From Anaerolineae bacterium (GTDB taxonomy: Bacteria; Chloroflexota; Anaerolineae; Aggregatilineales; J027), in contig WBUL01000006.1 of assembly GCA_008933735.1 (NCBI GenBank), forward strand, positions 150,039 through 214,038: a stretch of DNA of 64,000 nucleotides. Direction: 5' to 3'. The notes beneath the pieces were generated by a model that was not told where the DNA came from, searched no databases, and saw only the letters and a list, made by a program, of their open reading frames with translations. Shown here in pieces: positions 41,989 to 51,300 of this stretch (within the stretch, counting starts at the first letter, position 1; every line of letters starts with the position of its first letter). The translations under genes and the position numbers were made by a program.

Positions 41989-42930
41989 ATGCCAAAAGTC
42001 AGTGTCGTTATGGCTGTGTACAACGGCCTGCCTTATTTAAATGACGCGGTGGAGTCGATTCTCCGGCAAACGATGACCGATTTTGAATTTATCATCATCA
42101 ATGATGCGTCTGCCGATCAAACGTCTGAGATTTTGCACCAGTTCAATGACCCGCGTCTGCGAATTGTCGATTTAGAGAAAAACGAAGGACAAACCGCCTG
42201 CCTGAATCGCGGTCTGAAAATGGCGACGGCTCCTTTCGTCGCCCGTCAGGATGCCGATGACCGTTCCAAGCCCAATCGTCTGGCGGAACAGGTCGCGTTT
42301 TTAGAATCAAATCCTGACTATTTGCTGCTCGGCACCGCCGGTGAGCTGATTGATGACCGGGATATTATCACTGGCATAGATCGCAAGCCAGTAACGGATC
42401 AGGAAGTCCGTGCCGTTTTTGCCGGGCACGATAACTGCTTTTTTCATGGCTCGGTCATGTTTCGGCGCGAGGTGCTGGATAAGATTGGGTTGTACCGTGA
42501 AGGCTTCCGTAATTCACAGGATTACGATATGTGGCTGCGAATTGCGGAAATTGGCAAAGTGGCGAATCTGCCCGAACCTTTGTATCAATACCGCCTGCAC
42601 GCGGGACAAATGACCTTTACCAGCTACTACCGCATGAAAGCTGAATGGAAGCTGGCCCAGGAACTTGCCGAGGCCCGCGCCGCAAAAGGCGATGATTCGG
42701 CGCACTACGAAGCCGGCGCGAGAGCCCTTCAGGATCGCTTCTCAGATTTTGTCCCCACGCCCCAGGAGCGTCGGCGAGCGATGGCGGAATTGTGGCGTGG
42801 CAAGGGAGTGGCGTACATGAACAGTAAAAAGTATCCTCAGATGCTTTACTGCCTGTTCCGAGCTTTTCTTTGGGAGCCGGATAATCCGGATTTCTGGCGC
42901 GGTGTGCGGAACCATATCCCCGGCTTATGA
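41989..42930 (+). CDS. GT2 family glycosyltransferase
   Basis: A soluble GT-A fold enzyme of 313 residues. It begins MPKVSVVMAVYNGLPYLNDA, with FIIINDASADQTSEIL near residue 36, the DxD metal motif in ARQDADDRSKPNRL near residue 88, and SQDYDMWLRIAE near residue 176. This is the pattern of bacterial surface-polysaccharide GT2 enzymes. GAAGGA lies five bases before the ATG at 41989. It overlaps the GT4 gene by 4 bases (ATGA). The acceptor and sugar are not determinable. Confidence 0.87.
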   Translation: MPKVSVVMAVYNGLPYLNDAVESILRQTMTDFEFIIINDASADQTSEILHQFNDPRLRIVDLEKNEGQTACLNRGLKMATAPFVARQDADDRSKPNRLAEQVAFLESNPDYLLLGTAGELIDDRDIITGIDRKPVTDQEVRAVFAGHDNCFFHGSVMFRREVLDKIGLYREGFRNSQDYDMWLRIAEIGKVANLPEPLYQYRLHAGQMTFTSYYRMKAEWKLAQELAEARAAKGDDSAHYEAGARALQDRFSDFVPTPQERRRAMAELWRGKGVAYMNSKKYPQMLYCLFRAFLWEPDNPDFWRGVRNHIPGL

Positions 42931-44165
42931 ATTCACTAAAAGAAGCGCATCTGGTTTTGTTCCTGACCGCAGGGGCGAGTCTACAATACTGGCACAAGGT
43001 TGGATTTCTTTCCCGCGAGGCCGAACTCTATCAGCGCTTGCTGCCGCATGTAGGCCGTATTTCCTGGGTTACTTATGGCGGCGCATCCGATTTGCAGTAT
43101 CAGGATGTGATTCCGGGAATCCATATCCTCTACAACCGCTGGCGGCTGCCGATTCAGGTATATATTCAGCAGCTTCCATGGCTGCACCGGGCAGCCTTTC
43201 AATCCGCCACGCTCCTTAAATCTGAGCAGACAGGCGGAGTCGAAGCAGCACTCCGAACGGCTGAGTTTTTTGGCAAACGGCTGATTGCCCGCAGCGGCTT
43301 CTCGCTGGCACTGTTCGCCCAATATGAGCCGCAGGCCTATGAGGAAAACTACGACTCTATCCTTGCGCTTGAAAAAAAGAGTTTTAGTGCTGCCCAGCAG
43401 ATTGTAGTAACCACGGAAGAAATGCGCGATACTGCGCTAAAAACCCATCACCTCTCCCCCGAAAAAATCCGTGTCATTCCCAATTACATCAATACCGAAC
43501 GTTTCGCCCCGCCAGAAAAGCCCACGCAGCGTGACAGACCGTTGATCCTGTTTGTCGGACGGCTGACCTACCAGAAGAATGTTGAAAATCTGCTGACGGC
43601 GGTTGCTCCATTGAAAAACGTTGATGTAGAAATCGTCGGAAGCGGCACGCTTTACGACACGCTGGTACAGCGTATCAGAGATGAGAATCTAAGCCATGTG
43701 AAACTGATTGGCAACGTGCCTAACGCCGAACTCCCGCAAAAATTCCGCCAGGCAGCGATCTATGTACAGCCTTCCCGCTATGAAGGTCATCCGAAAACCA
43801 TTTTTGAGGCCATGAGCAGTGGTTTACCCGTTATTGCAGGAAACGCCCCCGGAATCAGGCAGTTTATCCGACATCAGGAAACGGGTTGGCTGTGCGAAGA
43901 GAACCCCGACTCCATTCGGGCAGGGATCGAGGCGCTTTTGGCGAATGCGGAAATGCGACAAACCATAGGGCAGGCAGCGCGGCGCTATGTGGTCGAAAAT
44001 TTCTCGCTGGATCAGGTCGTCGCACTGGAACTGGCGATGCTGGATCATGTGCTTAACCTGCCCGCCCCAACTCCCCAGCCGACATCTCGGCCCATTTTGA
44101 AATCTATTTGGACCTACGGGCAGCGAGTCGCGGTGGTGGCGCGGCGCAAATTAGCCAGGGCGTGA
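42927..44165 (+). CDS. GT4 family glycosyltransferase
   Basis: A GT-B fold, retaining glycosyltransferase of 412 residues. Hallmarks are VIPNYINTERFAPPE near residue 187, PLILFVGRLTYQKNVENLLTA near 210, and the nucleotide-sugar site YVQPSRYEGHPKTIFEAMSSGLPVIAG near residue 275 with its EGxxxxxxE-type glutamates. The N-terminal domain is divergent. It is translated from an ATGA overlap with the GT2 gene; the pair probably adds successive sugars to a glycan or exopolysaccharide. Confidence 0.88.
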   Translation: MNSLKEAHLVLFLTAGASLQYWHKVGFLSREAELYQRLLPHVGRISWVTYGGASDLQYQDVIPGIHILYNRWRLPIQVYIQQLPWLHRAAFQSATLLKSEQTGGVEAALRTAEFFGKRLIARSGFSLALFAQYEPQAYEENYDSILALEKKSFSAAQQIVVTTEEMRDTALKTHHLSPEKIRVIPNYINTERFAPPEKPTQRDRPLILFVGRLTYQKNVENLLTAVAPLKNVDVEIVGSGTLYDTLVQRIRDENLSHVKLIGNVPNAELPQKFRQAAIYVQPSRYEGHPKTIFEAMSSGLPVIAGNAPGIRQFIRHQETGWLCEENPDSIRAGIEALLANAEMRQTIGQAARRYVVENFSLDQVVALELAMLDHVLNLPAPTPQPTSRPILKSIWTYGQRVAVVARRKLARA

Positions 44166-44207
44166 TGTAGGCTGAACGGCTGACCCACCCATCCTTGCCA
44201 GATGCGT

Positions 44208-44213
44208 TATAAT
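44208..44213 (+). promoter_or_regulatory. -10 element upstream of icd
   Basis: A perfect TATAAT, 53 bases before the icd ATG, without a clear -35 hexamer. AAGGAG precedes the ATG by nine bases. It suggests an activator-assisted or extended promoter for icd. Confidence 0.4.
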
Positions 44214-44265
44214 CTCTCGGATTGAACAGCACGATTGTAAAACAATTTATAAGGAGCAAGTCTGA

Positions 44266-45513
44266 ATGGCTTATCAGCATATCAAGCCGCCGGCACAGGG
44301 TGAAAAAATCACCGTTGGATCGAACGGCAAACTGGTAATTCCCGATAACCCCATTCTCCTGTTCATTGAGGGAGATGGCATCGGGGGGGATATTATGAGA
44401 GCCTCGCTGCGAATCTGGGACGCAGCCGTCGAAAAAGCCTATGGCGGCAAGCGTAAAGTCGCCTGGATGGAAGTTTATGCAGGGGAAAAGGCAGCAGGGA
44501 TTTACGACGGCAACTATATGCCCGAAGAAACCTTTGATGCGTTCAAAGAGTATTTGATCGGGATTAAAGGCCCACTTACAACGCCAGTTGGCGGCGGCTT
44601 TCGCAGTTTGAACGTGACTCTGCGTAAGGTGTTGGATTTATACGCCTGTGTACGCCCGGTGCGCTGGTATCGAGGTGTCCCTAGCCCGCTGCGTCACCCG
44701 GAAGAAATAGACATCGTGATTTTCCGCGAAAACACAGAAGATGTGTACGCGGGTATTGAATATGAAGCAGGAACGCCGGAAAACGCTAAAGTTGCCAAGT
44801 TCCTGCGTGAGGAAATGGGCGCAAAATTCTTTGAAGGGGCGGGTATCGGTATTAAGCCCATCAGCGCGTTTGGGACAAAGCGTCTCGTCCGTAAGGCGAT
44901 CCAGTATGCCATTGACCGCAAACGTAAGAGCGTCACCCTGGTTCATAAAGGCAACATCCAAAAATTCACCGAGGGGGCATTTCAGAAATGGGGTTACGAG
45001 GTCGCCAGAGAAGAATTCCCCGAACAGACGATTAGCTGGGATGAGGTTGAGAAGAATCATGGCGGCAAAGTACCAGCCGGCAAAATTCTGATTCAGGATA
45101 CCATTGCTGACATCATGTTTCAGAAGATGCTGCTGCGCCCCAGCGAACACGATGTCATTGCCACCCCCAACCTCAACGGTGACTATCTTTCAGATGCGAT
45201 TGCGGCGGAAGTTGGCGGTGTAGGGATTGCCCCCGGCGCAAATATCAGTGACACAATTGCGATGTTCGAGGCGACACATGGCACCGCGCCAAAGTACACC
45301 AATCTGGACAAAGTAAATCCGGGGTCGCTGCTGTTTTCCGGTGTGATGATGTTCGAGCATATTGGCTGGTGGGAAGTCGCCGATATGATCACCAGAGCCT
45401 ATGAAAAAACCATTGACCAGAAAATTGTTACCTATGACTTTGCCCGCCAGATGGAAGGGGCAAAAGAGGTCAAGACCAGCGAATTTGCCACTGCGATCAT
45501 TGGCAATATGTAA
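44266..45513 (+). CDS. icd: NADP-dependent isocitrate dehydrogenase
   Basis: TCA-cycle enzyme converting isocitrate to 2-oxoglutarate and CO2; 415 residues, like the E. coli homodimeric type. The substrate loop is [25 protein letters not shown] near residue 107, followed by [16 protein letters not shown] near 150. Asp metal ligands are in [11 protein letters not shown] and DIMFQKML onwards. The coenzyme site [19 protein letters not shown] carries the Lys-Tyr pair that selects NADP in E. coli Icd. It is a single-gene unit, followed by the hairpin at 45523-45543. Confidence 0.95.
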   Translation: MAYQHIKPPAQGEKITVGSNGKLVIPDNPILLFIEGDGIGGDIMRASLRIWDAAVEKAYGGKRKVAWMEVYAGEKAAGIYDGNYMPEETFDAFKEYLIGIKGPLTTPVGGGFRSLNVTLRKVLDLYACVRPVRWYRGVPSPLRHPEEIDIVIFRENTEDVYAGIEYEAGTPENAKVAKFLREEMGAKFFEGAGIGIKPISAFGTKRLVRKAIQYAIDRKRKSVTLVHKGNIQKFTEGAFQKWGYEVAREEFPEQTISWDEVEKNHGGKVPAGKILIQDTIADIMFQKMLLRPSEHDVIATPNLNGDYLSDAIAAEVGGVGIAPGANISDTIAMFEATHGTAPKYTNLDKVNPGSLLFSGVMMFEHIGWWEVADMITRAYEKTIDQKIVTYDFARQMEGAKEVKTSEFATAIIGNM

Positions 45514-45522
45514 GGCTTCAGG

Positions 45523-45543
45523 GGCGGTCACTTGACGCCCCTT
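45523..45543 (+). terminator. Hairpin after icd
   Basis: GGGGCG/CGCCCC forms a 6-bp stem with a nine-base loop, followed by TTACAT. The T-tract is poor, so termination is uncertain. Confidence 0.4.
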
Positions 45544-45570
45544 ACATCCCGTACTCCTTTCCTATTTTCC

Positions 45571-45600
45571 TTGCACATCCTTTGCCAAATAGACTATAGT
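45571..45600 (+). promoter_or_regulatory. Predicted promoter of the tandem cyclase genes
   Basis: TTGCAC (45571-45576) and TATAGT (45595-45600) are 18 bases apart, with the start codon 32 bases further on. Confidence 0.5.
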
Positions 45601-45631
45601 AGGAAGCTACGAATTACTCCGGAGTTCGGTA

Positions 45632-47395
45632 ATGGTGAGTGATAATTTTGTGTTTACCGAAGAAAAGATCCAGCGTATGAGCGCCGCGGTGAGCGAAGCT
45701 GCCCAACAGCTTCGTGCCCAGTCCAATATTCTGCGACAGCGCGGTATGAATTTGCCGCCCGGAACTGTCGAGGGATTGGAGTCTATCCATATTGCGCTGG
45801 AAAACATCGGTGCACGAGTGGCGGAACAGTACAATGAGCTGACCCGGCTGCGGGCACTTTCTGAAACCGCATCCCTGATCAACTCCAGTCTTGATCTTGA
45901 TGAGGTATTAAATTCTGCGATGGATACCGTGCTGCAACTGACACGGGCCGAACGGGGCTACATCATGCTCCGCAACCCGGAGACCGGCGCACTGCAATTC
46001 CGGGTGGCACGCGGTATTGAACAAAAAGATATGGATAGTGACCAGTTTGTGGTCAGCCGTACCATTGTTCAGAGGGTCGCAGAAACCGGAGAAGCTATTC
46101 TCACCACCAACGCTCAGGATGATGACCGTTTTGCTGGACAGAAAAGTATTGTTGGCTACAATCTGCGAAGTATTTTGTGTGTCCCGCTGATCTGGAAAGA
46201 ACAGGTGCTGGGCGTGGTTTATGCTGACAACAGCATCATGGCAGGGTTGTTCGGGAACAAAGAACTGATGCTGCTGACCGCGTTTGCCAGCCAGGCGGCC
46301 ATTGCCATTGAAAATGCCCGGCTCTTTGAGCAGGCACGGCTGGCCCTGGAAGAAATCACCGGCATTAAGATCTTGCTTGATAACATTCTTGCCTCCCTGG
46401 CGAGCGGTGTTATCACGACGGATGCCCAGGACATGATTACCACCTACAATCTCGGCGCAGAACATATCCTGGGCATCCCGCGCAGCGCGACCGAGGGGCA
46501 GTTTTTTAATCAGGCCGTGCCGGAAATTTATACCGCTGTGCAGGAAGCCTTACCGCGTGTGCGGGCGCAGGATGAGGCAATCATTATCGAGGCAGACCCT
46601 GTGCTGCCTAACCGCCAGAAGGTCAATTTAAATCTGCGGCTCAGCCCCCTCAAGGATGCAGGGCATACCACACAAGGGGTGGCGCTGGTGGTGGATGATC
46701 TGACAGAAATCAAAAAACGCGATGCCATGCTTAACGTGGTACGCAAATACCTGCCGCCCGCTATGGTGGACAATATTCGCAGTATTGATCAGTTGGGGCT
46801 GGGTGGCGAACGCCGTTATATCACCGCGCTCTTCGTAGAAGTACGTCCTTTTAACACGTTTTCCCATGACCTGAAAGCCGGGGAATTAATGGAGCTTCTG
46901 AATCTGTATCTGACGGTCGGCACAGAAGCCGTTCATCGTCGCAGCGGGCTGATTGATAAATATATGGGCAGCGAAATCATGGGGCTGTTTAATACTCAGT
47001 TGAATCCCTCTGATCAGCACGCCTGGGACGCTGTGCAGGCTGCGCTGGACATGACGGTTAATTTTCAGATGCTCTACCAACAGATGGACGAAAAGCCAAC
47101 AGTGCCCTATTACCGGATTGGAATCAACACCGGAATCGCGACACTCGGTAATGTCGGCGGTACGAACCGGCGTGAATTCTCCGCGATTGGCGATACAATT
47201 AACCTTGCGAAACGTTTGCAGGAAAGCGCGGTGCGGGGCGAGATTATCATCAGTCAGGAAACCTTTGATGTGTGCCGCGAACGGCTGGCGAATGTTCCCC
47301 TGCTTGAGGTGATCCCACGCGGGGCGATTCAGGTGAAGGGACGCCTTCAGGAAACCAATGTCTATCAACTGTTATTGAATACGAGCAGCAGCTAA
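45632..47395 (+). CDS. GAF-PAS-class III cyclase homologue lacking metal-binding residues (C2-like half)
   Basis: A cytosolic sensor of 587 residues. A helical N-terminus (about 10-75) is followed by a GAF domain (about 75-235, RAERGYIMLRN, ILCVPLIW), a PAS domain (about 245-365) and a class III nucleotide-cyclase homology domain (about 395-585). In the cyclase domain both metal-binding Asp are lost: Glu403 in FVEVRPFN and Ser447 in DKYMGSE. The transition-state Asn524 and Arg528 (GDTINLAKRLQ) and the base-contacting Lys443 remain. This mirrors the C2 half of animal adenylyl cyclases. Alone it should be inactive; the gene 2 bases downstream encodes the complementary half. GGAG lies seven bases before the ATG. 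Confidence 0.88.
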   Translation: MVSDNFVFTEEKIQRMSAAVSEAAQQLRAQSNILRQRGMNLPPGTVEGLESIHIALENIGARVAEQYNELTRLRALSETASLINSSLDLDEVLNSAMDTVLQLTRAERGYIMLRNPETGALQFRVARGIEQKDMDSDQFVVSRTIVQRVAETGEAILTTNAQDDDRFAGQKSIVGYNLRSILCVPLIWKEQVLGVVYADNSIMAGLFGNKELMLLTAFASQAAIAIENARLFEQARLALEEITGIKILLDNILASLASGVITTDAQDMITTYNLGAEHILGIPRSATEGQFFNQAVPEIYTAVQEALPRVRAQDEAIIIEADPVLPNRQKVNLNLRLSPLKDAGHTTQGVALVVDDLTEIKKRDAMLNVVRKYLPPAMVDNIRSIDQLGLGGERRYITALFVEVRPFNTFSHDLKAGELMELLNLYLTVGTEAVHRRSGLIDKYMGSEIMGLFNTQLNPSDQHAWDAVQAALDMTVNFQMLYQQMDEKPTVPYYRIGINTGIATLGNVGGTNRREFSAIGDTINLAKRLQESAVRGEIIISQETFDVCRERLANVPLLEVIPRGAIQVKGRLQETNVYQLLLNTSSS

Positions 47396-47397
47396 TC

Positions 47398-49134
47398 ATG
47401 GAAACCTCTCAGGTCAACCGCCTTATCCTCGAAGTTACTCGTCTTGGCAACCAGATGGATGAAGTTATGGGAATGCTGGCGGCGCAGCAAAAAGTGTTAA
47501 AAATGCGCGGGATGCAGCTTCCGCCGAATGTCATGGAACGCCTGGACAGCGTCCAGCAAGAAGTGAATCAACTGCGCCAGATGCTTGGCGACCAGACCCC
47601 TGAACTGACCCAGTTGCGGGCGCTGTTCCGCACCATCATACAAATCAATTCCTCGCTGGATTTGCAGCAGGTGTTAAATGAGGTTATGGATACTTTCGTC
47701 GAGCTGACTGGCGCGGAGCGTGGTCTTATTCTTCTGATTAACCCGGATACCCGTGACATGGAAATCAAGGTCTTGCGCGGGATGGATCAGGAGACGATGA
47801 GCAAGGGCAGCTTCAATGTGAGCCGCACCGTTGTGCGTGAAGTTGCCAGCAAAGGGCAGCCCATTGTAGCGACCAACGCGCTGGAAGATGAACGTCTGAG
47901 CGCCCAGGAAAGTATCATCAGCTACGCCGTTCGCAGTATTATCTGTGTGCCGCTAAAGGTGAAAGATGAAATCATCGGAGTAGCCTATTCTGACCATCGC
48001 TATCGTAAAGAACTTTTCGGTGACCAGGAGTTAAGATCGCTGGTAGCGTTTGCGAATCAGGCTGCGATTGCGATTGAAAATGCTCGCCTGTTTGAGAATT
48101 TGCAGCAGCGGTTGGCTGAAGTCACCGAAATTCGCAATTTCCTGGATAACATTTTCAACTCCATTATTAGCGGCGTCATCACCTTGAATGAAGATGGCAT
48201 TGTTATCACCACCAATCCAGCGGCGGAACATATTCTTGGCATTAAGGCACACAGCAGCTATGGCAAGTATTACACTGAGGTTTTCCCAACGTTGTTTGAA
48301 GGCTTTGAAGAACTTCTTAACCGTGTGCTCACCCAGGGCAAGCAGCAGGTCACGGAAATTAACCCTGTCCTCTCCCATCGTGGGTCCGTCTATTTGAAAT
48401 TGAGCCTTACCCCCCTTCGTGATTGGTCTACTCAGGACATTAACGGTGTAACCATCGTGATTGACGACCTGACAGAACTAAAACAGCGCGACGAAACGCT
48501 CCGCGTCGTCAACACGTACCTGTCGGCGGAAATGGTCGCTAATATTCAGAGCCTTGACCAGATAGGATTGGGTGGCGAAGACCGCGAAATCACCGCCATT
48601 TTCGCGGATGTACGTGGGTTTACCACCTTCAGCGAGAAGCTCGATCCTGAAGTGCTGATGAGCATCATCAACCAGTATCTGGCGGTCAGCAGCAATGCCG
48701 TACAGCATTACCAGGGTGTGATCGACAAATTTATGGGTGATGCAGTGTTGGGGCTGTATAACACGCAGTTGAACCCACAGGGCGACCATGCTATTCGGTG
48801 CGTGATGTCTGCTATTAAAATTGTGGAGGATGTTGACGCGCTGCACCAGAAACTGCCCGCGAACTATCAGCTTCGCTACGGGATTGGCATCCACACTGGC
48901 CCCGCTACGATTGGTAATATCGGCAGCGCCAGCCGTAAAGAGTTTACCGCCATTGGCGAGGCAGTAGATTATGCTAAAAAATATCAGGAAACAGCCAGCG
49001 GCGGGGAAATCGTTATCAGTCCTGCGACCTACGAACAGATTAAACACGCGGTGGATTGCGAACCCATTGAACGCCAGCTTCGTAATTCAGAGGAAGTGGT
49101 ATCACTTTACCGGGTGATTGGCATAAAATCCTAA
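47398..49134 (+). CDS. GAF-PAS-class III cyclase with metal site but without transition-state residues (C1-like half)
   Basis: A paralogue of the upstream protein with the same architecture: helical N-terminus, GAF (about 75-235), PAS (about 245-365), cyclase domain (about 395-575); 578 residues. Here the two metal-binding Asp are intact (Asp404 in FADVRGFT, Asp448 in DKFMGDAV). However, the Asn and Arg that stabilise the transition state are Asp524 and Lys528 (GEAVDYAKKYQ). It is therefore C1-like and should need the upstream protein to complete an active site. Thr517 at the base-selecting position is of the class IIIb type. Only 2 bases separate the genes, favouring equal amounts. Confidence 0.88.
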   Translation: METSQVNRLILEVTRLGNQMDEVMGMLAAQQKVLKMRGMQLPPNVMERLDSVQQEVNQLRQMLGDQTPELTQLRALFRTIIQINSSLDLQQVLNEVMDTFVELTGAERGLILLINPDTRDMEIKVLRGMDQETMSKGSFNVSRTVVREVASKGQPIVATNALEDERLSAQESIISYAVRSIICVPLKVKDEIIGVAYSDHRYRKELFGDQELRSLVAFANQAAIAIENARLFENLQQRLAEVTEIRNFLDNIFNSIISGVITLNEDGIVITTNPAAEHILGIKAHSSYGKYYTEVFPTLFEGFEELLNRVLTQGKQQVTEINPVLSHRGSVYLKLSLTPLRDWSTQDINGVTIVIDDLTELKQRDETLRVVNTYLSAEMVANIQSLDQIGLGGEDREITAIFADVRGFTTFSEKLDPEVLMSIINQYLAVSSNAVQHYQGVIDKFMGDAVLGLYNTQLNPQGDHAIRCVMSAIKIVEDVDALHQKLPANYQLRYGIGIHTGPATIGNIGSASRKEFTAIGEAVDYAKKYQETASGGEIVISPATYEQIKHAVDCEPIERQLRNSEEVVSLYRVIGIKS

Positions 49135-49361
49135 GCAAAATTCGGTGGGGCAGATACAACCTTGCCCTGCCAATGAGCCCCGTTATACAACAGTTCAAAA
49201 GTACGCCCATCTGGTACTTTGACCAGCATGTGTTGCCCATCGTCGCTTGTCCAGTGGCGCCCTACCTCCGTGATGAATAATGCTTGCCCGTCCCAGACCA
49301 GTTTTCTGGGATGCGCCTGCCCTTCCTTCGTAAAAGTGGCTTCAACAGTACAGGATTTCAT
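49131..49361 (-). CDS. Small hypothetical protein
   Basis: Seventy-six residues with no signal peptide or membrane helix. Four or five short strands are likely (CTVEATFTKEG, RKLVWDGQALFITEVG, HMLVKVPDGRTFELLYNG, WQGKVVSA), a small all-beta domain of unknown role. It starts by overlapping the pncC stop by 4 bases and ends with a 4-base overlap with the convergent cyclase gene, so it is the last gene of the long minus-strand operon. Confidence 0.6.
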   Translation of the reverse strand: MKSCTVEATFTKEGQAHPRKLVWDGQALFITEVGRHWTSDDGQHMLVKVPDGRTFELLYNGAHWQGKVVSAPPNFA

Positions 49362-49828
49362 GAGAGGTACTCGATAATCATGCTAAGGGCGGCGTCTGCG
49401 CTGGACTCTTTGTTCTGAATCCGGTCGCCGCTCCAGACGAAACGCCTCACCAGCAGCAGTTCCGGCGTTGCCAGCGCGACATAGGTTAACCCAACGGGTT
49501 TTTCGGCTGTTCCCCCGCCTGGCCCCGCGATTCCCGTTACCGAAACCGCCAGATCAGCCTGAAAAATATCCTGTGCGCCGCGTGCCATTTCGCTGGCAAC
49601 CTGCTCACTGACGGCGCCGTAGGTTATCAGCGTTTTTTCGAGCACGTGTAAGACCTGCATTTTGGTCTGATTGGAATAAGACACAACCCCACCCAGATAA
49701 TAATCCGAGCTGCCTGCAATGTTGGTCAGGCGGTGGCCGATCAACCCCCCTGTGCAGCTTTCGGCAGTTGCCAGTGTGAGCTTCTGGATTCTTAACAGAT
49801 CACCAATCATTTCTTCCAGACTTTTCAT
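49358..49828 (-). CDS. pncC: Nicotinamide-nucleotide amidohydrolase (CinA C-terminal domain)
   Basis: Deamidates NMN to nicotinate mononucleotide in pyridine-nucleotide recycling. The 156 residues equal a free-standing CinA C-terminal domain. Family signatures are LTLATAESCTGGLIGHRLT near residue 17 with the catalytic Ser, YYLGGVVSYSNQTKMQVLHV near 43, and VSVTGIAGPGGGTAEKPVGLTYVAL near residue 93. Its ATG overlaps the stop of the glycosidase-like gene by 4 bases. Its place in a glycan operon is probably incidental. Confidence 0.92.
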   Translation of the reverse strand: MKSLEEMIGDLLRIQKLTLATAESCTGGLIGHRLTNIAGSSDYYLGGVVSYSNQTKMQVLHVLEKTLITYGAVSEQVASEMARGAQDIFQADLAVSVTGIAGPGGGTAEKPVGLTYVALATPELLLVRRFVWSGDRIQNKESSADAALSMIIEYLS

Positions 49829-51294
49829 CCAAAGCGCCTTCCTACTGCTACCCGTGAGTTCAAAATTTCTTCGATTTCTCTGGCCTCACCGCCAACCACA
49901 AAATCCATATACACATTGGGCCAGCGGCGGGCGATTTGTTCGTTCATCAAATCAACTAAATCCGGCGTTGTCAAAATGGTCACCGCCAGCGAAGTATCTT
50001 TCGGCAAAAAATTGATAAATTCGTGAACGGTCATCAGAGTTGGGCGAAAGCGATCCCAGTAAAAGCGCCCAACGGTAAAAAACCACTCCTCATCGATTCC
50101 AGGCGCGAGCACAATAAAGTGATACGTCGGCTCGCCATGAACCGGGCCAGGACCAGGCGGTTCGATCACCAGATCAGCAGGCGGCGGGGCAGCAAACCCA
50201 CCTGAATCCAATGCCGACACATCCTTGTAAACCGGGCTCGTTTGATCTAGTAAAAACGCGGCGGGCATCGGGCCGCCACCAGATGGGTCATAATAGTGAT
50301 CCCATTTCCACAGAGCGAGACCCCAGAACCAGGGCGGGGCCTCACGAGCCGTCCAATCAAACATCGCAACGGTCGCATGAGCGTGACTTTCCCATGTAAA
50401 ACCGGGATAACGGGTGTCCATCTGCCTGAGTTGCCCTGGCTGGGGAAGAGGCCATAGTCCGCCCTCTGTACCGATTACCGGCACTGCCCCCAGGCCAAAC
50501 ATGTCCTGCAAGCGTTCCAGCCATGCCTGGCCGCACGCAATCAGCCCATGAACATCCCCCAGCGGAGAAAGCGGGGTTCCTCCCCAGACCGTTCTGCCGG
50601 GGTCGCCCGCTTGACTGATAGGATCGTAGGGATATTCAAAATGCCAGCCGCCCTCCGCGTGATTTTGCATTTCGGGGGGGCGGGCAGAAAGTTCGCCCTG
50701 ACCAGGAAGTTCCTGATAAAAGTGGTTCAAGATGTAGGGGTGAGTCGGGATCCAAAAACCGCTGTGCAAAACTTGTGAGAAACGGCGGTAATGATTATCA
50801 AACATGTACAGGCAAAGCTGGTTGATCCAGGTTGTGGTATTTTCCCACCCGCCGCCCGCCTCACTGAGGGGAATAAAACCCGGATACCCGCCATTTTCGA
50901 TAATAAATTCAGCCCAGTCCAGCCAGTTATTGCAGATCGGCGCGATCACACCGTTGGTATTCATGGGGTCAAAATTTGCCCCATTGGGCCATTCAATACC
51001 CAGATTCGGTTCATTGTAAATCTCAAACCATTTGACCCCCACGTTGAGGTAATCCAGAAAATTCTGGCGCATTTCAGGGTCAATCGGCACGCCGCTGTGC
51101 TGAGGACGATAGACGCGGATAATCGGGGTGACGTTGTTAGCCAGCAGTTGAGGGCACATGCTGACATAGTCCGAGCCCAGCGCCACGAGTTTCATCCAGC
51201 CAAATTTTTGGGAAAAGATACGGTTTATATCCGGGTTGCCCTGGTTGTGCATCCCACGCGGATTGCGTGACCACTGGTATTCCGTCAGTTTCAT
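49825..51294 (-). CDS. Glycosidase-like (clan GH-A type) protein with a C-terminal domain shared with its neighbour
   Basis: A 489-residue protein without a signal peptide. Residues about 30-370 look like a TIM-barrel glycoside hydrolase of the GH-A clan: a strand ending FEIYNEPN supplies a putative acid/base (Glu95), and VIGTEGG a putative nucleophile (Glu277). Many Trp and Tyr lie in between. A short Pro-rich linker (about 385-405) joins a domain at about 410-489 (YHFIVLAPGIDEEWFF, VAILTTP-like strands) that is homologous to most of the next protein upstream. The substrate is unknown; cytosolic location is inferred from the absent signal. It overlaps pncC by 4 bases. Confidence 0.6.
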   Translation of the reverse strand: MKLTEYQWSRNPRGMHNQGNPDINRIFSQKFGWMKLVALGSDYVSMCPQLLANNVTPIIRVYRPQHSGVPIDPEMRQNFLDYLNVGVKWFEIYNEPNLGIEWPNGANFDPMNTNGVIAPICNNWLDWAEFIIENGGYPGFIPLSEAGGGWENTTTWINQLCLYMFDNHYRRFSQVLHSGFWIPTHPYILNHFYQELPGQGELSARPPEMQNHAEGGWHFEYPYDPISQAGDPGRTVWGGTPLSPLGDVHGLIACGQAWLERLQDMFGLGAVPVIGTEGGLWPLPQPGQLRQMDTRYPGFTWESHAHATVAMFDWTAREAPPWFWGLALWKWDHYYDPSGGGPMPAAFLLDQTSPVYKDVSALDSGGFAAPPPADLVIEPPGPGPVHGEPTYHFIVLAPGIDEEWFFTVGRFYWDRFRPTLMTVHEFINFLPKDTSLAVTILTTPDLVDLMNEQIARRWPNVYMDFVVGGEAREIEEILNSRVAVGRRFG

Positions 51295-51300
51295 GCGCGG

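Noticed and set aside
45632..47395. An ordinary active adenylate or guanylate cyclase
   Set aside because: Both metal-binding Asp are replaced (Glu403 and Ser447), so the domain should not be active by itself.
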